Part shown: positions 36,856-50,800 of the stretch, one piece after another
Numbering within the stretch: position 1 is the first letter of the stretch
Layout of the letters: each line of letters starts with the position of its first letter
Source: Kuschelorhynchus macadamiae
Lineage: Eukaryota; Arthropoda; Insecta; Coleoptera; Curculionidae
DNA: 64,000 bases
Reading direction: 5' to 3'
Assembly (NCBI GenBank): GCA_030620095.1
Contig: JAUTXW010002182.1
Coordinates: 346,347 to 410,346, forward strand
Position numbers and translations under genes: made by a program
The notes under the pieces: generated by a model
Databases searched by the model: none
Seen by the model: only the letters and a program-made list of their open reading frames with translations
Told to the model about the DNA's origin: nothing

Positions 36856-38566
36856 CGTGACAATTTAAAAACTTGAAATGGCCATATCTTAGAAAGAAAA
36901 AACTTAATCAAAAAACGCTCAAAACACTTTCTATAAAATGAAGAGGGAACAAATAAAAGCGTATTATTCGACCCTTATCTGTAACCCCTTGGGCAGGGTA
37001 AGATACACCCCTAAAATCTTAAATAGAAAGGGGGGTCAAGTGATACATCATCTTAAAGCTCTTGAAAAATGCTTTCCAATAGTACCTTACAAAGCTGTTC
37101 TTCGTGAAATTCTTCTGTGTTTATTAAAGGAAACAATAAATTAAAACACAATTGTGAAATTTTTTATAATTATTTAATTAAATGTTCAAAATGGTTCCCG
37201 TTGTTTTGAAGACAATAATAAAGCCTTTGTTCAAATTCTTCGCGTACATTTGCAAATGTTTCTCTGGATATAGCACGGCATTCCTGAACTATCCTGTCCT
37301 TGAGTTGCTTTATTGACTCAGCTTGCGTTTTAAACACCACAGATTTAAGGTGACTCCACAAAAAGAAGTCAAAAGGTGTTAGGTCCTGGGATCTAGGTGG
37401 TCATTCAACAGGACCTCTTCTTTCAATCCACTGGTTGGGATAATTATCATCTAACCATTGCCTGACGGGAACTACATAATGAGGAGGTGCCCCATCCTGT
37501 TGAAAATGTAGTAAGCATTCTTCTAATGCTAAATTTCCTTGTATGTCCCTCTGATTTTCTAACTCCCTCACTATTAGTGGTTCAATAAACCTCTATAGCA
37601 TTTTAGCATACATGTCGCCATTTAAATTCCCTTCTATAAATATTGGGTCGATAATTACGTCTCCCAATATTATACCAGCCCAAACATTAATTTTCTGGGG
37701 GTACTGGGTATGCCCTTCTCTAAATACGTGTGGGTTCTCGTCATTCCAGTAACGTCAGTTTTGCTTATTAACATGGCCATTCAAATAAAAGGTACTTTCA
37801 TCACTGAAACAACTAGTCGAGGTTCTGCCGTAATTCTATCTGTCATTATTTCACAAAACTGGAATCTTCTATCCGGGTCGTCGTCACCAAGTTCTTGCAG
37901 TATGCGCAGTTTATAGGGATGATACTTATGAAATTTAAGTACCTTTCTTATTGTTTCACGAGATAAGCCAGTTGCTACAGCTGATTGACGAGTTGATAAA
38001 ATTGAATTAATTGCAAACTGCCCCAGAACTTCAATTTGCGCTGCTTCGTCAACTAGTCTCGGTTGATTTCTCTTTTTATTCGTGACAGAGCCAGACAAGT
38101 TACTTTTAAAGTAAATATTGTCATAATAAAATGCGAATATTCATAAACAAATAAAATACCAGGCTTAAAATGTTTAGAATTCTTAAGAGACATGCCAGGA
38201 TATCGCTACCAATCGTTTTGAACATTTACTTAAATAAAAATAAAAATGTTCAAAACTGTGTTTTTATTTATTGTTTCCTTTAATAAATACAGAAGAATTT
38301 CACGAAATGGTATGGTATCATTGAAAAGCATTTTTCTAGAGCTTTAAGATGATGTATCACTCGACCCCCCTTTCTATTTAAGATTTTAGGGGTGTATCTC
38401 ACTCTACCCAAGGGGTTACAGATAAGGGTCGAATAATACGCTTTTATTTGTTCCCTCTTCATTGCATAGAAAGTGTTTTGAGCGTTTTTTGATTAAGTTC
38501 TTCTTTCCTAAGATATGGCCATTTCAAGTTTTTAAATTGTCACCCTGTATATATATATATATATAT

Positions 38567-38658
<92 letters not shown>

Positions 38659-40906
38659 GGTGTCCGGGAAAATGTGGGAGATCTCTCGGACTCAGATAGA
38701 ACATTAAAAAATAAGATGACAAGTTCCCATAAATTTTTTTCCTAGCGGCCCTCCCTAGGGAGATACGGCCCCCTAAAGAACCCCACTGGAAATCGGTTTT
38801 TCTAGAATAACTTTTAAGCGACTCAATATAATTTAACGAAAATTTAATATGATAGACAGTAGTAAGGACCTCTCAAAATACTCCCTTAAAACATAATTAG
38901 CTTGTTTAGTTTACCAGGGACGGACTAGATTGTACATTTTAACGCTCAAATTTTTAACACCCTGTATGATAAGGAGTTAAAAAAAATAAATTTGGATACC
39001 TTGAACATTAAGCTAAAGAAAAGGTACTCTTGTTCATTGTCGATAAAATGAACCGTTTTCGAAAAAAAAAATAATAAAAGTATTAATGTTTTATTATTGT
39101 TTATTTATCAGTATTAAAGAATGCACTTTTTTACAAACGTTACTATGGTACGAAATAAATAATCTCGCATTGACGTGTGCATTTGAAAACTTCTTGACAC
39201 GTTGATCTTTTTGTACCTACTTCGATATTAATTTATTAAATTTTGAATACCTTGGTAAATTTAATTCGATAATGGGATACACATTTAGTGAGTATGCAGA
39301 TATGCATCTTATGTACGGACTTGCATCTTGCAATGCTTATGAAGCAAGAAGGTTGTATGGAGAAAGATATCCTAATCGCAATATTCCAAATGAGAAAACA
39401 TTTCAGCGAATTGACCAACGTCTAAGAGAATCTGGTGGGCAATTCTCAATTAATAAGGTAACATTATTGACGTTCATTAATTATTTTTAGGAAGTTTTGG
39501 GAAAAGGAGTACTGATGCTGGTGTGAGGAGAACAGTACGTACGGTGCAATTGGAGGAAGATATTTTGGATACTGTAGCTGATACTCCCTCAATAAGCACT
39601 CGAATATTAGCCGCGCAGCTTCATGTGTCAAAAAGTACAGTTGCTGAAGTACTTAAAGAACAGTTGTTATACCCTTATCATCTGCAAAAAGTGCATCAAC
39701 TACTTCCTGAAGATTTTCCTCGAAGAATCCAGTTCGCAAACTGGTTGTTAGATCAACAACGAACAAACCCAAACTTCATTAGCATTATTCTTTTTACCGA
39801 TGAAGCAGGATTTACCAAAGATGGTATTGTAAATTTACATAACTCGCATGTATGGGCTGATGAAAACCCTCATGCCACTGTCGTTCATCATCATCAACAT
39901 CAGTTTCAATCCATTAATGTTTGGGCAGGAATAATCGGCAATTTTTTCATTGGACCATGCGTATTACCGGCACGATTGAATGGTGAACTTTATTTAGAGT
40001 TCCTTCAGAACGCTTTTCTAGATTCAATAGAGCATTTGCCACTTGAAACCCGCCAAAGGATGCATTTTATGCATGATGGAGCCCCACCCCATTTTAGCGT
40101 TGCTGTACGGGACCACCTAAATAACGTCTATGGAAACCGTTGGATAGGCAGAGGAGGTCCCATTGCCTGGCCTCCACGGTCTCCCGACCTAACGCCAATG
40201 GATTTCTACCTGTGGGGTCATCTCAAAACCTTGGTGTATTCCTCTCCGGTTGCTACTAGGGAGGAACTTTTACAGAGAATCACGTTTCATTGCGATATGA
40301 TAAGGAACAATGCTGGGTTGTTGTGGCGAGTACAGCAGTCCTCTATTCGTCGTGCCCGCGAGTGCATCACAATCACGGAGCCCGGGTTGAACCCACTTAT
40401 GAAGTTTTTAATTGACTTTTTTCTATTTAGCGTATTAGGTTGTTCAGGATCAAAACATATTTAATACTCCCAAAGTTGTATTCTTTTATTATTTTTTTTT
40501 TCTCGAAAACGGTTCATTTTATCGACAATGAACAAGAGCACCTTTTCTTTAGCTTAATGTTCAAGGTATCCAAATTTATTTTTTTTAACTCCTTATCATA
40601 CAGGGTGTTAAAAATTTGAGCGTTAAAATGTACAATCTAGTCCGTCCCTGGTAAACTAAACAAGCTAATTATGTTTTAAGGGAAGCATTTTGAGAGGTCC
40701 TTACTACTGTTTATCATATTAAATTTTCGTTAAATTATATTGAGTCGTTTAAAAGTTATTCTAGAAAAACCGATTTCCAGTGGGGTCTTTAGGGGGCCGT
40801 ATCTCCGTAGGGAGGGCCGCTAGGAAAAAAATTTATGGGAACTTGTCATCTTATTTTTTAATGTTCTATCTGAGTCCGAGAGATCTCCCACATTTTCCCG
40901 GACACC

Positions 40907-40999
<93 letters not shown>

Positions 41000-43900
41000 C
41001 TCAAATCTCGGTCTAATCCCAAGAACCATGATTTCTTATTTGACCACAGCCGTGAAAGCTTTCATTCTATGTTATCTACATACGTTCTTACAAATTTCGA
41101 ACATCGAGAATTTGTGATATTGTGTGATTTTCTGTGATTTTGATAATTTCATATTATTAACCAATGCGTGATATCTATCGTTCTATATTAGTTTTTCTTT
41201 TCGAGAACGAGTCACCACATCTAAATAAAAACCAACTTAACTGTATAGTTCTAGCATGTGTGGATTTGGGTATGTCCATAATTCTGATAATGGGTGGCCT
41301 TAGCAGGGGAATAATGTGGAACTATGGATGGATGGTTTATGAGGCTCTGATCAGCTTGCCTTTGGGAGGGGCCCTTAATGCTCTAGGAGTTTTAGCTATT
41401 GTCGCCCTCACTATAGGTGAGTATAAATATTTATTTACTACTTAATTCTCACTAAGATCCTCAGGTTTTATAACACATAATTTCTGCTGGTTTGAGCGAA
41501 TACATTTAGTTACATTAAAAGAAAATTTGAAGTGTACAAAAAAAAGGTGCTGGAATTATTGGAAACAGAATTTTGGTTCTTTGAAGAGACATTAACTAGA
41601 GAAAGATTTCGATTGATGTATTGAATCCAAATCCAGTAGATCCCAATACCCATTATACTTGCCCGGTTCGTGAATATTTCCCTAGTAGGTGGATTGGTAG
41701 ACAGGGTCCGATAGAATGGCCTGCTAGATCCCCTGATTTGACCCCGTTAGATTATTACTTGTGGGATTACCTAAAATCTACAGTGTATGTTAACCGACCC
41801 AACAATATTGCTGAGCTTAAAGATGGAATAAGATAGGAAATTAGATTGATAGAAGCTTAAATAGAGAACAATGTTTTCCAAGATTTTAAGATCACCTAGG
41901 ATATTGTTAGCTGCTGGTGATCAATTTCAACATTTTTTTAAATTAATATTACATAATTTTGTCTTCTAGACATTTTTTATTTAATAAAATTGATTGAACT
42001 TAATGTTTGTAGATTATGATACATGAAATGTCATCAAAATTTTCCGTAGAATTCGAAAATGAAATAAAAAATGGGACATTCCATTTAAAAAATGTTAAGT
42101 TAACTGTCATAACTTGCTTTTGGGTCACCCTGTATACACGATATTATAATAAAAAAAACGACAATTAAAATTAACGGGACCCAGCGTTTTTTCTAGAAAA
42201 AAAAATACCTGTTTTTTAAATGAATTTATTCCAACTTTTTCGTCCTTACTGTATATGATTCCATGTAGTTGCTTGGCATTAACTTGAGAATAATAATAGT
42301 AGGTTTATTTAATAAGTAATGATGATCAGATGACTTCATCTCCATGAGTACTAACCATTACTTGGGAGTAAAACGTTAAACTCTTTCTATAGCTATATCA
42401 CACTAATAAAACACGTTTATTATTTAAATTTTCTAAGGGCACTTTGCGGCATTGCTGTAGAGCTTGCACCAATATACAGTGATGAAATAATGTTTTTCAA
42501 TGTATGTTGTTTGTAAATATAAATGCTAATACGATACACATAGAGGATATCTTTTTTTCCTTTTAAATATTACATATTCAAATACCTAAGAAGGTTTGTT
42601 TATAAAATGTTTAAATCTCTTACCTTTGTTGCCAGGTTACATAAACATTATTAATGAGTTGGGTTGAACGTTTTGGATATTCTTGCCCTGTATCATTTTC
42701 CGATAATGAATTAACATTCTTTTGACTTCGCCACTCCATATATAGTTTATACACAATTTCATACTTTTTCCATGAAGTTTCCGATAATAATTCGTCCGAA
42801 GTGGTTTTGGCTGTCACAATAATATTTGGCGGGGCACTATCAATCTCACTTTGACCGCTTAAACTCATTTTAAGGGACTAACTAACTTTTAAGAACGAAA
42901 TTTAGGCAAAACACTGTATTTTCAATATAAATGTGACAGCATATAAAACATGGCGGCGTCGCCTGACCTGCCGAATATGCTCTTTTGTTTTTTCAAGGCA
43001 TTCGCGATGAAATGTTTTAACCGCGTAGTTTGATACTGTATTATTGATATATTACATTTTACAAAATGTGTATATTTATTACCAAATAATTATTATAAAT
43101 AATTATGAGCAAAACTGTGTTTTCTTGTTATCTGTACGTTATGGAATTCTGTACGAGGGAGGTTTTTAATCTAGACGAATTTACCGATTTTGCCCGATTT
43201 TCCAGAGATCGTGTCTAATGACAAACGGTCATATGACAATCTAATAAATTATGAGCAATGATTTAAAAATGGTTCCAAAATTATCCCAATTTAAAAACAT
43301 ACAAATATGAAAATTCATTGAGGGGAGACTGTGTTTCTTTCTCCCACTCGATGCAAACTTTTTCGGAGCTAATGCAAAATTATCCCAATCCAATTACATA
43401 AGAATTTTGATAATTTGTTAAATGGGGGGTATCGTCAAATTGCCCCCCCCCTCCACGTAAATTTGACTGTATTTTCTAATACGCATTGAGGCAAAATTTA
43501 CGTTTTGCGGTGTCAAATTACTTAAATATTTTGGATGGAGAAAAGCTATTTATTTAATACTTAAAATGGAAAATAACAAAGTTTTTTTTTAGATCGAGTC
43601 ATATTCTTATGGAACCCGATGCAATGCACCAAACCGAAATTTTGCAATCCATGGATGGCTAGAAGACTCATGATGGGCAGTCTCTTAATCGCGATATTGT
43701 TCAATTTACCTTATTGCTTTATATACAAGATGGAAGACGATCGGACCTTGACTACCACGGCGTTTTTTGATTCTGCGTAAGTTGGAAACAGAAAGAAGTT
43801 CTATACCAAAGTTTACCGAAAATCTAACTATACTATATTACTACACAACACTACACTTCAACTGTGGATCAAATCCTCTTTTCACTTCCCACCTAAAAGG

Positions 43901-46900
43901 GAAATCAGGTGTGACATAAGATTTCTGAATGTGAATATCCATAATTGGGTGGCGATTTTCAAGTACTAGGCACCGAAGAAGAAAAAGTCTAATTTACCCA
44001 AAAAAAAATTCTTTATTATATCAGCAACCGGTTTCGCCATTAAATCGTATCGTCAGGCTACAAGAATTTTTAAAACAACCGAGAGATCTCATAAGTAAAA
44101 CGAACATATAATTACATTGACAATTGTCCGAACAAAAAAAACATATTTTTTAACAAAATATTTACATTTAAGACACTCGTCTAGTAAGTAATCCAAGACA
44201 GCAAAACAAAATGGAGGCCTAATAATTTTTTTAAAAAAATCGGCCTGAAAAACTACTTATTAGGTTAATTTTAAATAGTGGGCTAGTATTAATTGTGACA
44301 TAAAGATAAACTGTTAAAATTGTGGTACGAATTCAAGATGGCCAAACAAAATGACGACCCAATTAAAAAAATTTCAAAAAAATCAACGTAAAAAATCCTC
44401 TTATTCAAAATTGCCTTGAAGTCTTACAGTAAAATTACATGAAAAACTGCTTATTTAGTTTATTTTAAATTATGCCCAAAAATTAAGTATGATATAGCTA
44501 GAAATTGGTTAAATATTGATAAATACGAATCTAATATGGGGAATAAAAGAGTGCCCAATAAAATAAAATATATTAAATATCTTCGGAACTAATTACCCGA
44601 TTGACTTCAACTTTTGGTCAAAGAATAAGGGTCATATAGGGATGACCTGGTAACATTTTGGTAAAAATCCAATATGCGGAAACAAAATGGCGGCCTAGTA
44701 AAAACTAAAAAAAAATATTGTTAGAAAACTGCTTATTCAATTTTACATAGAAGTGAACTGGTAACATTTTGATATGAGTTCAACGTGACGTAACCAAATG
44801 GCGGTATGTGGCAATATAAAAAATATTTATTAAATTTATTTTAAGGTCAAGTGTGGCATAAATAGAAAGAAACTGGTAAAATATTGGTAGGGATCTAATA
44901 AGATGGAACAAGTATACGGGTGTTTCTTAATTGAGTGTCAATATTTAGATGATTTTTGGGTCCATTTTAAGAAGAAAACTTCATATAAACATATGTCTTA
45001 AACGGTGTACATTTTGAGATACAGGGTGTTAAACTTTCAATAATTTCATAATTTTTCGATAATATCTCGAATACCACTCTAGATATTGTAATGAAATTTG
45101 GTATAGAGGTACTATGCATCTAGTGGAATTTTTTGATGTAGAACATTTTTTTAATTTCCCTCAGTGGCGTCCGTACGGAATCCGACCTGCGTATTTTCCC
45201 AGACATTGATGGTACGCCACTGATTTTTTTTTTAATAAAAATTATTTTTGAAATTCCCATTTATTTTTGAGCAAGTTTAATCCCTTGGTAATTTTGTGTT
45301 GGGCGCACGGTTTTCGTTTTAAAAAATAAAAACCGTTTCTCTGCACGGTCCAAACAATCCTGGTCATAAGACGGATATCACCATGCATGCAGAGGAATAT
45401 TATTGTATTAAACTCGAGAAATCAAATCTTGTCGAAAATAAATACTAAAAGTTTTCAAAAACAAACAAATGAATCAATAAAATTGCTTTATTTTAGAAAA
45501 ATCAGTGGCGTGAAAGTAATTACTATGTCCATTCTTATTAAAATCAGAAATCGCTTTATCTTAGTGAGAGATATTTGTAGATAATAGTATGTAGTCTTCA
45601 GCCACCAATCTAGGACCACCCTGTCAATGTTTTTCAGAAGTCTGTTCCTTCATAAATACTTTTTATAAATTTTATTAAAATAATATGACATTCTTCAACA
45701 ATAACAAATTGACAGCACACTTTGTGAAACAAAATAGAAGAAAAAAATTAGATAAGTTGATGAAAATGCCCACCACCTAGGAGAATACACGCTTCAGCCC
45801 TTTTCCTCATGTTGTCGCGAACTCTTTGAAGGATACCCTCGGTGTTTCTGATAATATCGCAAGAATCTCTTATACGATCCTTCAGCTCCTCTACAGTGTT
45901 TACTGGGGTGCGGTAAACTAAAGATTTAAGATGTCCCCATAGAAAAAAATCCAAACTATTTAGGTCTGGGGACCTAGGGGGCCATGGTTGGGGTCCGCCA
46001 CGACCTACCCATCTGTTGTTAAATGTGCGGTTTAAATATTCTCTGGCTTCAATACTAAAGTGAGCGGGCGCGCCATCGTGTATGAACCACATTCTGTTTC
46101 TAATCAGAATGGTATATCTTCTAACAATATCGGCAAATCGTTCTCAAGAAACCGGCGATAATTATGGCCATTTAGTCTTTCTGGGAGGAAAAAAGGTACA
46201 TTAGGTGATTTTCGATAATGCCAGCCCAAACATTTACAGAGAATTGCTCTTGATGATGATGTTCTACAATGGCATAGGGGTTCTCGTCGGCCCAGATATG
46301 ATTATTGTGGAAGTTTCTGATAGCATTCCTGGAGAAGTTCGCTTCATCTGTGAAAACCATTCACAAAAATTAACTCGGAAAGGAAGATCTCGGGGAAGTA
46401 AGGCTTGCACTCATTGCATGTGATATGGGTATACAAAAATCATGTAGAATTCTCCAAACTAAGATGTGCGAAATATTTAGGTTAATTCCAATTTTCCTAG
46501 TACTCAGTTCAGGATTTTCGTCTATGGAATTTAATACTGCCTCTTCAATTTCTGGAGTTCTTACAGTCCGATGGGTCCCTTTTAATTGATTATTTGGCTT
46601 GAATGTACCTATTTCAGTCAACCTTCTATGCACATTGGCAAATATTCGCCTATTTGGTATGACTCTACCAGGAAAGCGCTCTTGATATAATCGCCTAGCT
46701 TCCGGTGAACTGTCATCAGCCAAACCATACATGTAATGCATGTCTGCCAACTCTTCATTGGTAAACTCAACCATTTCTTCTCTCAGTCATATCAGATATT
46801 TAGAACACAAAATTAAGTTACAAGAGAAGTATTCATTCTGACAGCCAAAGCCTACTACAATAATAATTATTATTAGTAATCTTTCTTTATTGATGAACTA

Positions 46901-47807
46901 ATAGTATTTTATAGTTTCGTGTTAAAAAATTATAAGCTCAAATAATAATTTTGAAATCTTTGGGTATTAGTTATTCATATGCAAATTGGATTTCTTGAAT
47001 TTCAATCAAAAAAAAATTTCCTTGCATGCCATGGCAATTGGTGTTGTCATATTAGCAATATTGTTAAAACTCTGCAGAGAAACGGTTTTTATTTTTTAAA
47101 ACGAAAACCGTGCGTTTAACTCAAAATTACCAAGAGATCAAACTTGCTCAAAAATGAATGGAAATTTCGAAATAAATTTTATTTAAAAAAAAACAGTGGC
47201 GTACCATCAATGTCTGGGAAAATATGCAGGTCGGATTCCGTACGGACGCCACTGGTGAAAATAAAAAAAAAAATTCTACATCAAAAAATTCCACTAGATG
47301 CATAGTAACTCTATACAAAATATCATTACAATATATATAGTGAAATTCGAGATAATATATCGAAAAATTATGAAATTATTGAAAGTTTAACACCCTGTAT
47401 CTCAAAATTTACACCGCTTAGGATAGATGTTTATATGAAGTTTTCTTCTTAAAATGGACCCAAAAATCACCTCCTTAAATATTGAGACTCAATTAAGAAA
47501 CACCCTGTATACTGTGACTATGTACTGAACTAAATTGGCGATATTTAAATGTCATTCGCCATATTATCAGGAATTAAATAATGATACAAAAGACATGGAA
47601 AATACTTTATTATATATATTCTTTTCTTAACGCTGATAATACATTGATATGTGCATATTGTGATTAATTTTCTTTATGCTGTAATAAGTCTTTAAGAACT
47701 TTGGTAAAAATATTACAATTATCAAACAAAAAGAATAAAAGATACACCTCTTAGAGAGCCCGAACTGTTTAAAAAAGTCTGAATGTAGCCTCCGTGGCGC
47801 AATCGGC

Positions 47808-47844
<37 letters not shown>

Positions 47845-50800
47845 GAGCCCACCCGGGGGCGTAACTGTTTTTTAAACGGTTTATACTAATTTAATTTTAT
47901 TATTTCAGCTCCTATAAAGCTTTTAACTGGTTTACGTTATTTGGTTTTGCTGTCATACCCACAATTATTTTACTGCTGGGAAATGGATTTCTAATAAGGT
48001 CGCTAAGGAAAGCGAGAAAAATTAACAAGAAGTCAAAGAAATGCAGGACAAAAAGATGTAAGAGAAGGGTAAGTGCAGGGTGTATTTAGAAGTGGGACAA
48101 GAGCTCAAAATGTTTGAAAGCAAAAATTATTTTATAAGGCATTGCCACGATTGGCTGAACTTCTTTTGTTGTGCTTATTGTGTTAACAAACAAAAAGCAA
48201 TGGAACTTCTTTTTTAGTTGTCAAATGTAAATGCTCGCCGCCTCCCCAGGAAGGCAATGTAAATACGCCACTGGATAAGTGGCAACTTATACAATTGATA
48301 CTTTAATACCCACCCAGTGACGTAGCGCCCTTGCTTGCCCCTTTCATTCACCCATTAAAAGGCTCTGTTCAATATATTTACAAAAAACAAATATTTCAAC
48401 ATTTAAACGTCTTCTATTATAAAATATTTTATTGTATTTTTAACATAATAAATTGACAATTCATTATAACTGAATCGAACCAAATGAAATGTTTAAATTA
48501 TTATTGGTTTTAACTTAAATGAAAGCGGGCAAAGAAATCTTCCCACCAAAAAGGGGCTAGATGATAACCTTGAACCTTAATAGGGGATATATATATATAT
48601 ATAGGTTTAAATGTCTGTACAATCTAAAAGATACGGTTTGAGATAAGTGTTATTTATTATTTTATTTAGCTATTAAAAACTCTCATAACGAATATTAGAT
48701 AGCTTTACTTTAACGACTTCTTTGAAATACTCGTGCTAACTATATGGAATTTTTTAATAATTAATATATTAGTATTTTACTATGTATGTTTTTCTTTATT
48801 GATATTCAACTTCTTACTTTGTTTTATAGATATTGTTGGTATTGTTTGTACCCCGTGTCTTTTTAGGATCACACTAATCTAACAATCACTTTGGTGATGA
48901 TAATAGTCTTCTTCTTGATCACCAACATTCCTGGAAATTTGGTGTCTCGAACGGCAGCCATCAATCTTCTTTTTCAAGGCGACCACGACAAAGCCAATAC
49001 CGAAGTTCTGGAAGTCCTCAGGCAGATTTGTACGATCTTGGGAGCGGTTGATGTCAACACCAATTTTATATTCTATTATACGTTTTGTCCTGCTTTTTGC
49101 AAAGCATTAAAAGCCGTTTGTAGGAGTAAGAAGGGGAGGCCTTCGAATAATCTCCAGGTTAGTATAGAGGTATACAAAAAATATTATCTATTTGTTTTGC
49201 CAAAAACGGCTTTTAAATGTTAAATGGAAAGGTGCAGTTTTTTTCCAGATTCGTAATCTCCAGAAAAAACTACGTTATAATCAATGAATAATTTAATGTC
49301 AATGTCACTACGCCAAATTCAACAAAATTAAAATGAAAATCAACAGAAGAAAAAACTGATATTAGGTACATGATTTTATTTTATCAGATGAATAACATCT
49401 GGGGTGATTTCACGAACTGCACGCGTAATCCTTTCTCGCATGTCTTCGGCTGTAGTTGGGGTAGTCACCATGACTTTTTCTTTGACAAAACCCCACAAGA
49501 AAAAATCAAGGGGGGTTAAGTCTGGCGATCTTGCAGGCCAATTTACTGGTACCCCACGTCCAATCCATCTGTTACGGTAAGTGTCATTCAATCTAGCACG
49601 TGCTTCTCGACAGTAATGTGGTGGTGTGCCGTCTTGTTGAAACCAAATTACTTCACGTTGTGGCTCTGGAATATTTGGAATCAATCTTTGCAAGTCATTT
49701 CGAAGGATATCGCAGTATCGCTGTCCATTAAGATTACCATCGAAAAAATTAGGCTCAATAACAACATCGCCAAATATCCCACACCAAGTATTTATCGACC
49801 AAGGGTGTTGATTAGCGACTGTGTGTATCCAGTGTGGATTTTCTCCAGCCAAATAATGCATGTTGTGACGATCGACTTGACCATGGTTAGTGAATGTTGC
49901 TTCGTCAGAAAATATTATGTTTTCCAGTGAGTTGTTTTCATTGATCCATAGTCGAAACCACCGACAAAATTGCACCCGTCTCTCGAAGTCCTGTCCATAC
50001 CAATTCTTCATGTAAGGTAATATAGTAAGAATGAAATTTAAAATTGTGCAAAATCCTGAGAACGGATGTTTTACACATCCCGGCGTCTTTGGATAGTCCT
50101 CGGGAACCAATATAAGGGTTGAGAGCTACTGTTCCCAAAACTCCTACCACCATGTCGTCGTTCGTTTTGGTTTTCCTCCTGCTGTGTGAGATTTTGGTGG
50201 TACGTGGGGAAATCTTACCGCCCAAAGTTCAGAAGCATTGCGATAGTTTTTTCTACATTAATTAATAACATGTCAACTTGGCAGTCGAATTCATTCATTT
50301 TAAAGATAGGTAGTTAAAATCTCAACTAAGATTATTAAATAGAAGCAGAAATAACACAGCTAAATAATAAACGAACAGAACTTAAAAAAAACAATAAACT
50401 AACACAATGAACATTTTAGAACAATAAAAAATCTAAGTGATTTGTTGTGGATAAAATCCATTAATAAACCTAATTTTTCCTGCCAAACTTTAAGTCAGTT
50501 ATGAAAGAAAATTACTTTAGAGTGATTTTTTAAACATTTTATTTGGCCGTCATTGACGTACTACAACTGTACCAGTTTCTCTACAGGGTGACAATTTAAA
50601 AACTTAAAATGGCTATATTTTCGGAAGGAAAAACTTAATCGAAAAACGCTCAAAACAATTTCTATAAATTGAAGAGGGAACAAATAAAAGCGTATTATTC
50701 GACCCATGTCTGTAACCCCTTGGGCAGGGTGAGATACAACCCTAAAATCTTAAATAGAAAGGGGGGTCGAGTGATATATTATCTTAAAGATCTTGAAAAA

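Noticed and set aside
41164..41445. Stand-alone 93-codon membrane protein
   Set aside because: Its ends cross good splice sites and its phase matches GPCR exons 2 and 4, so it is an internal exon.
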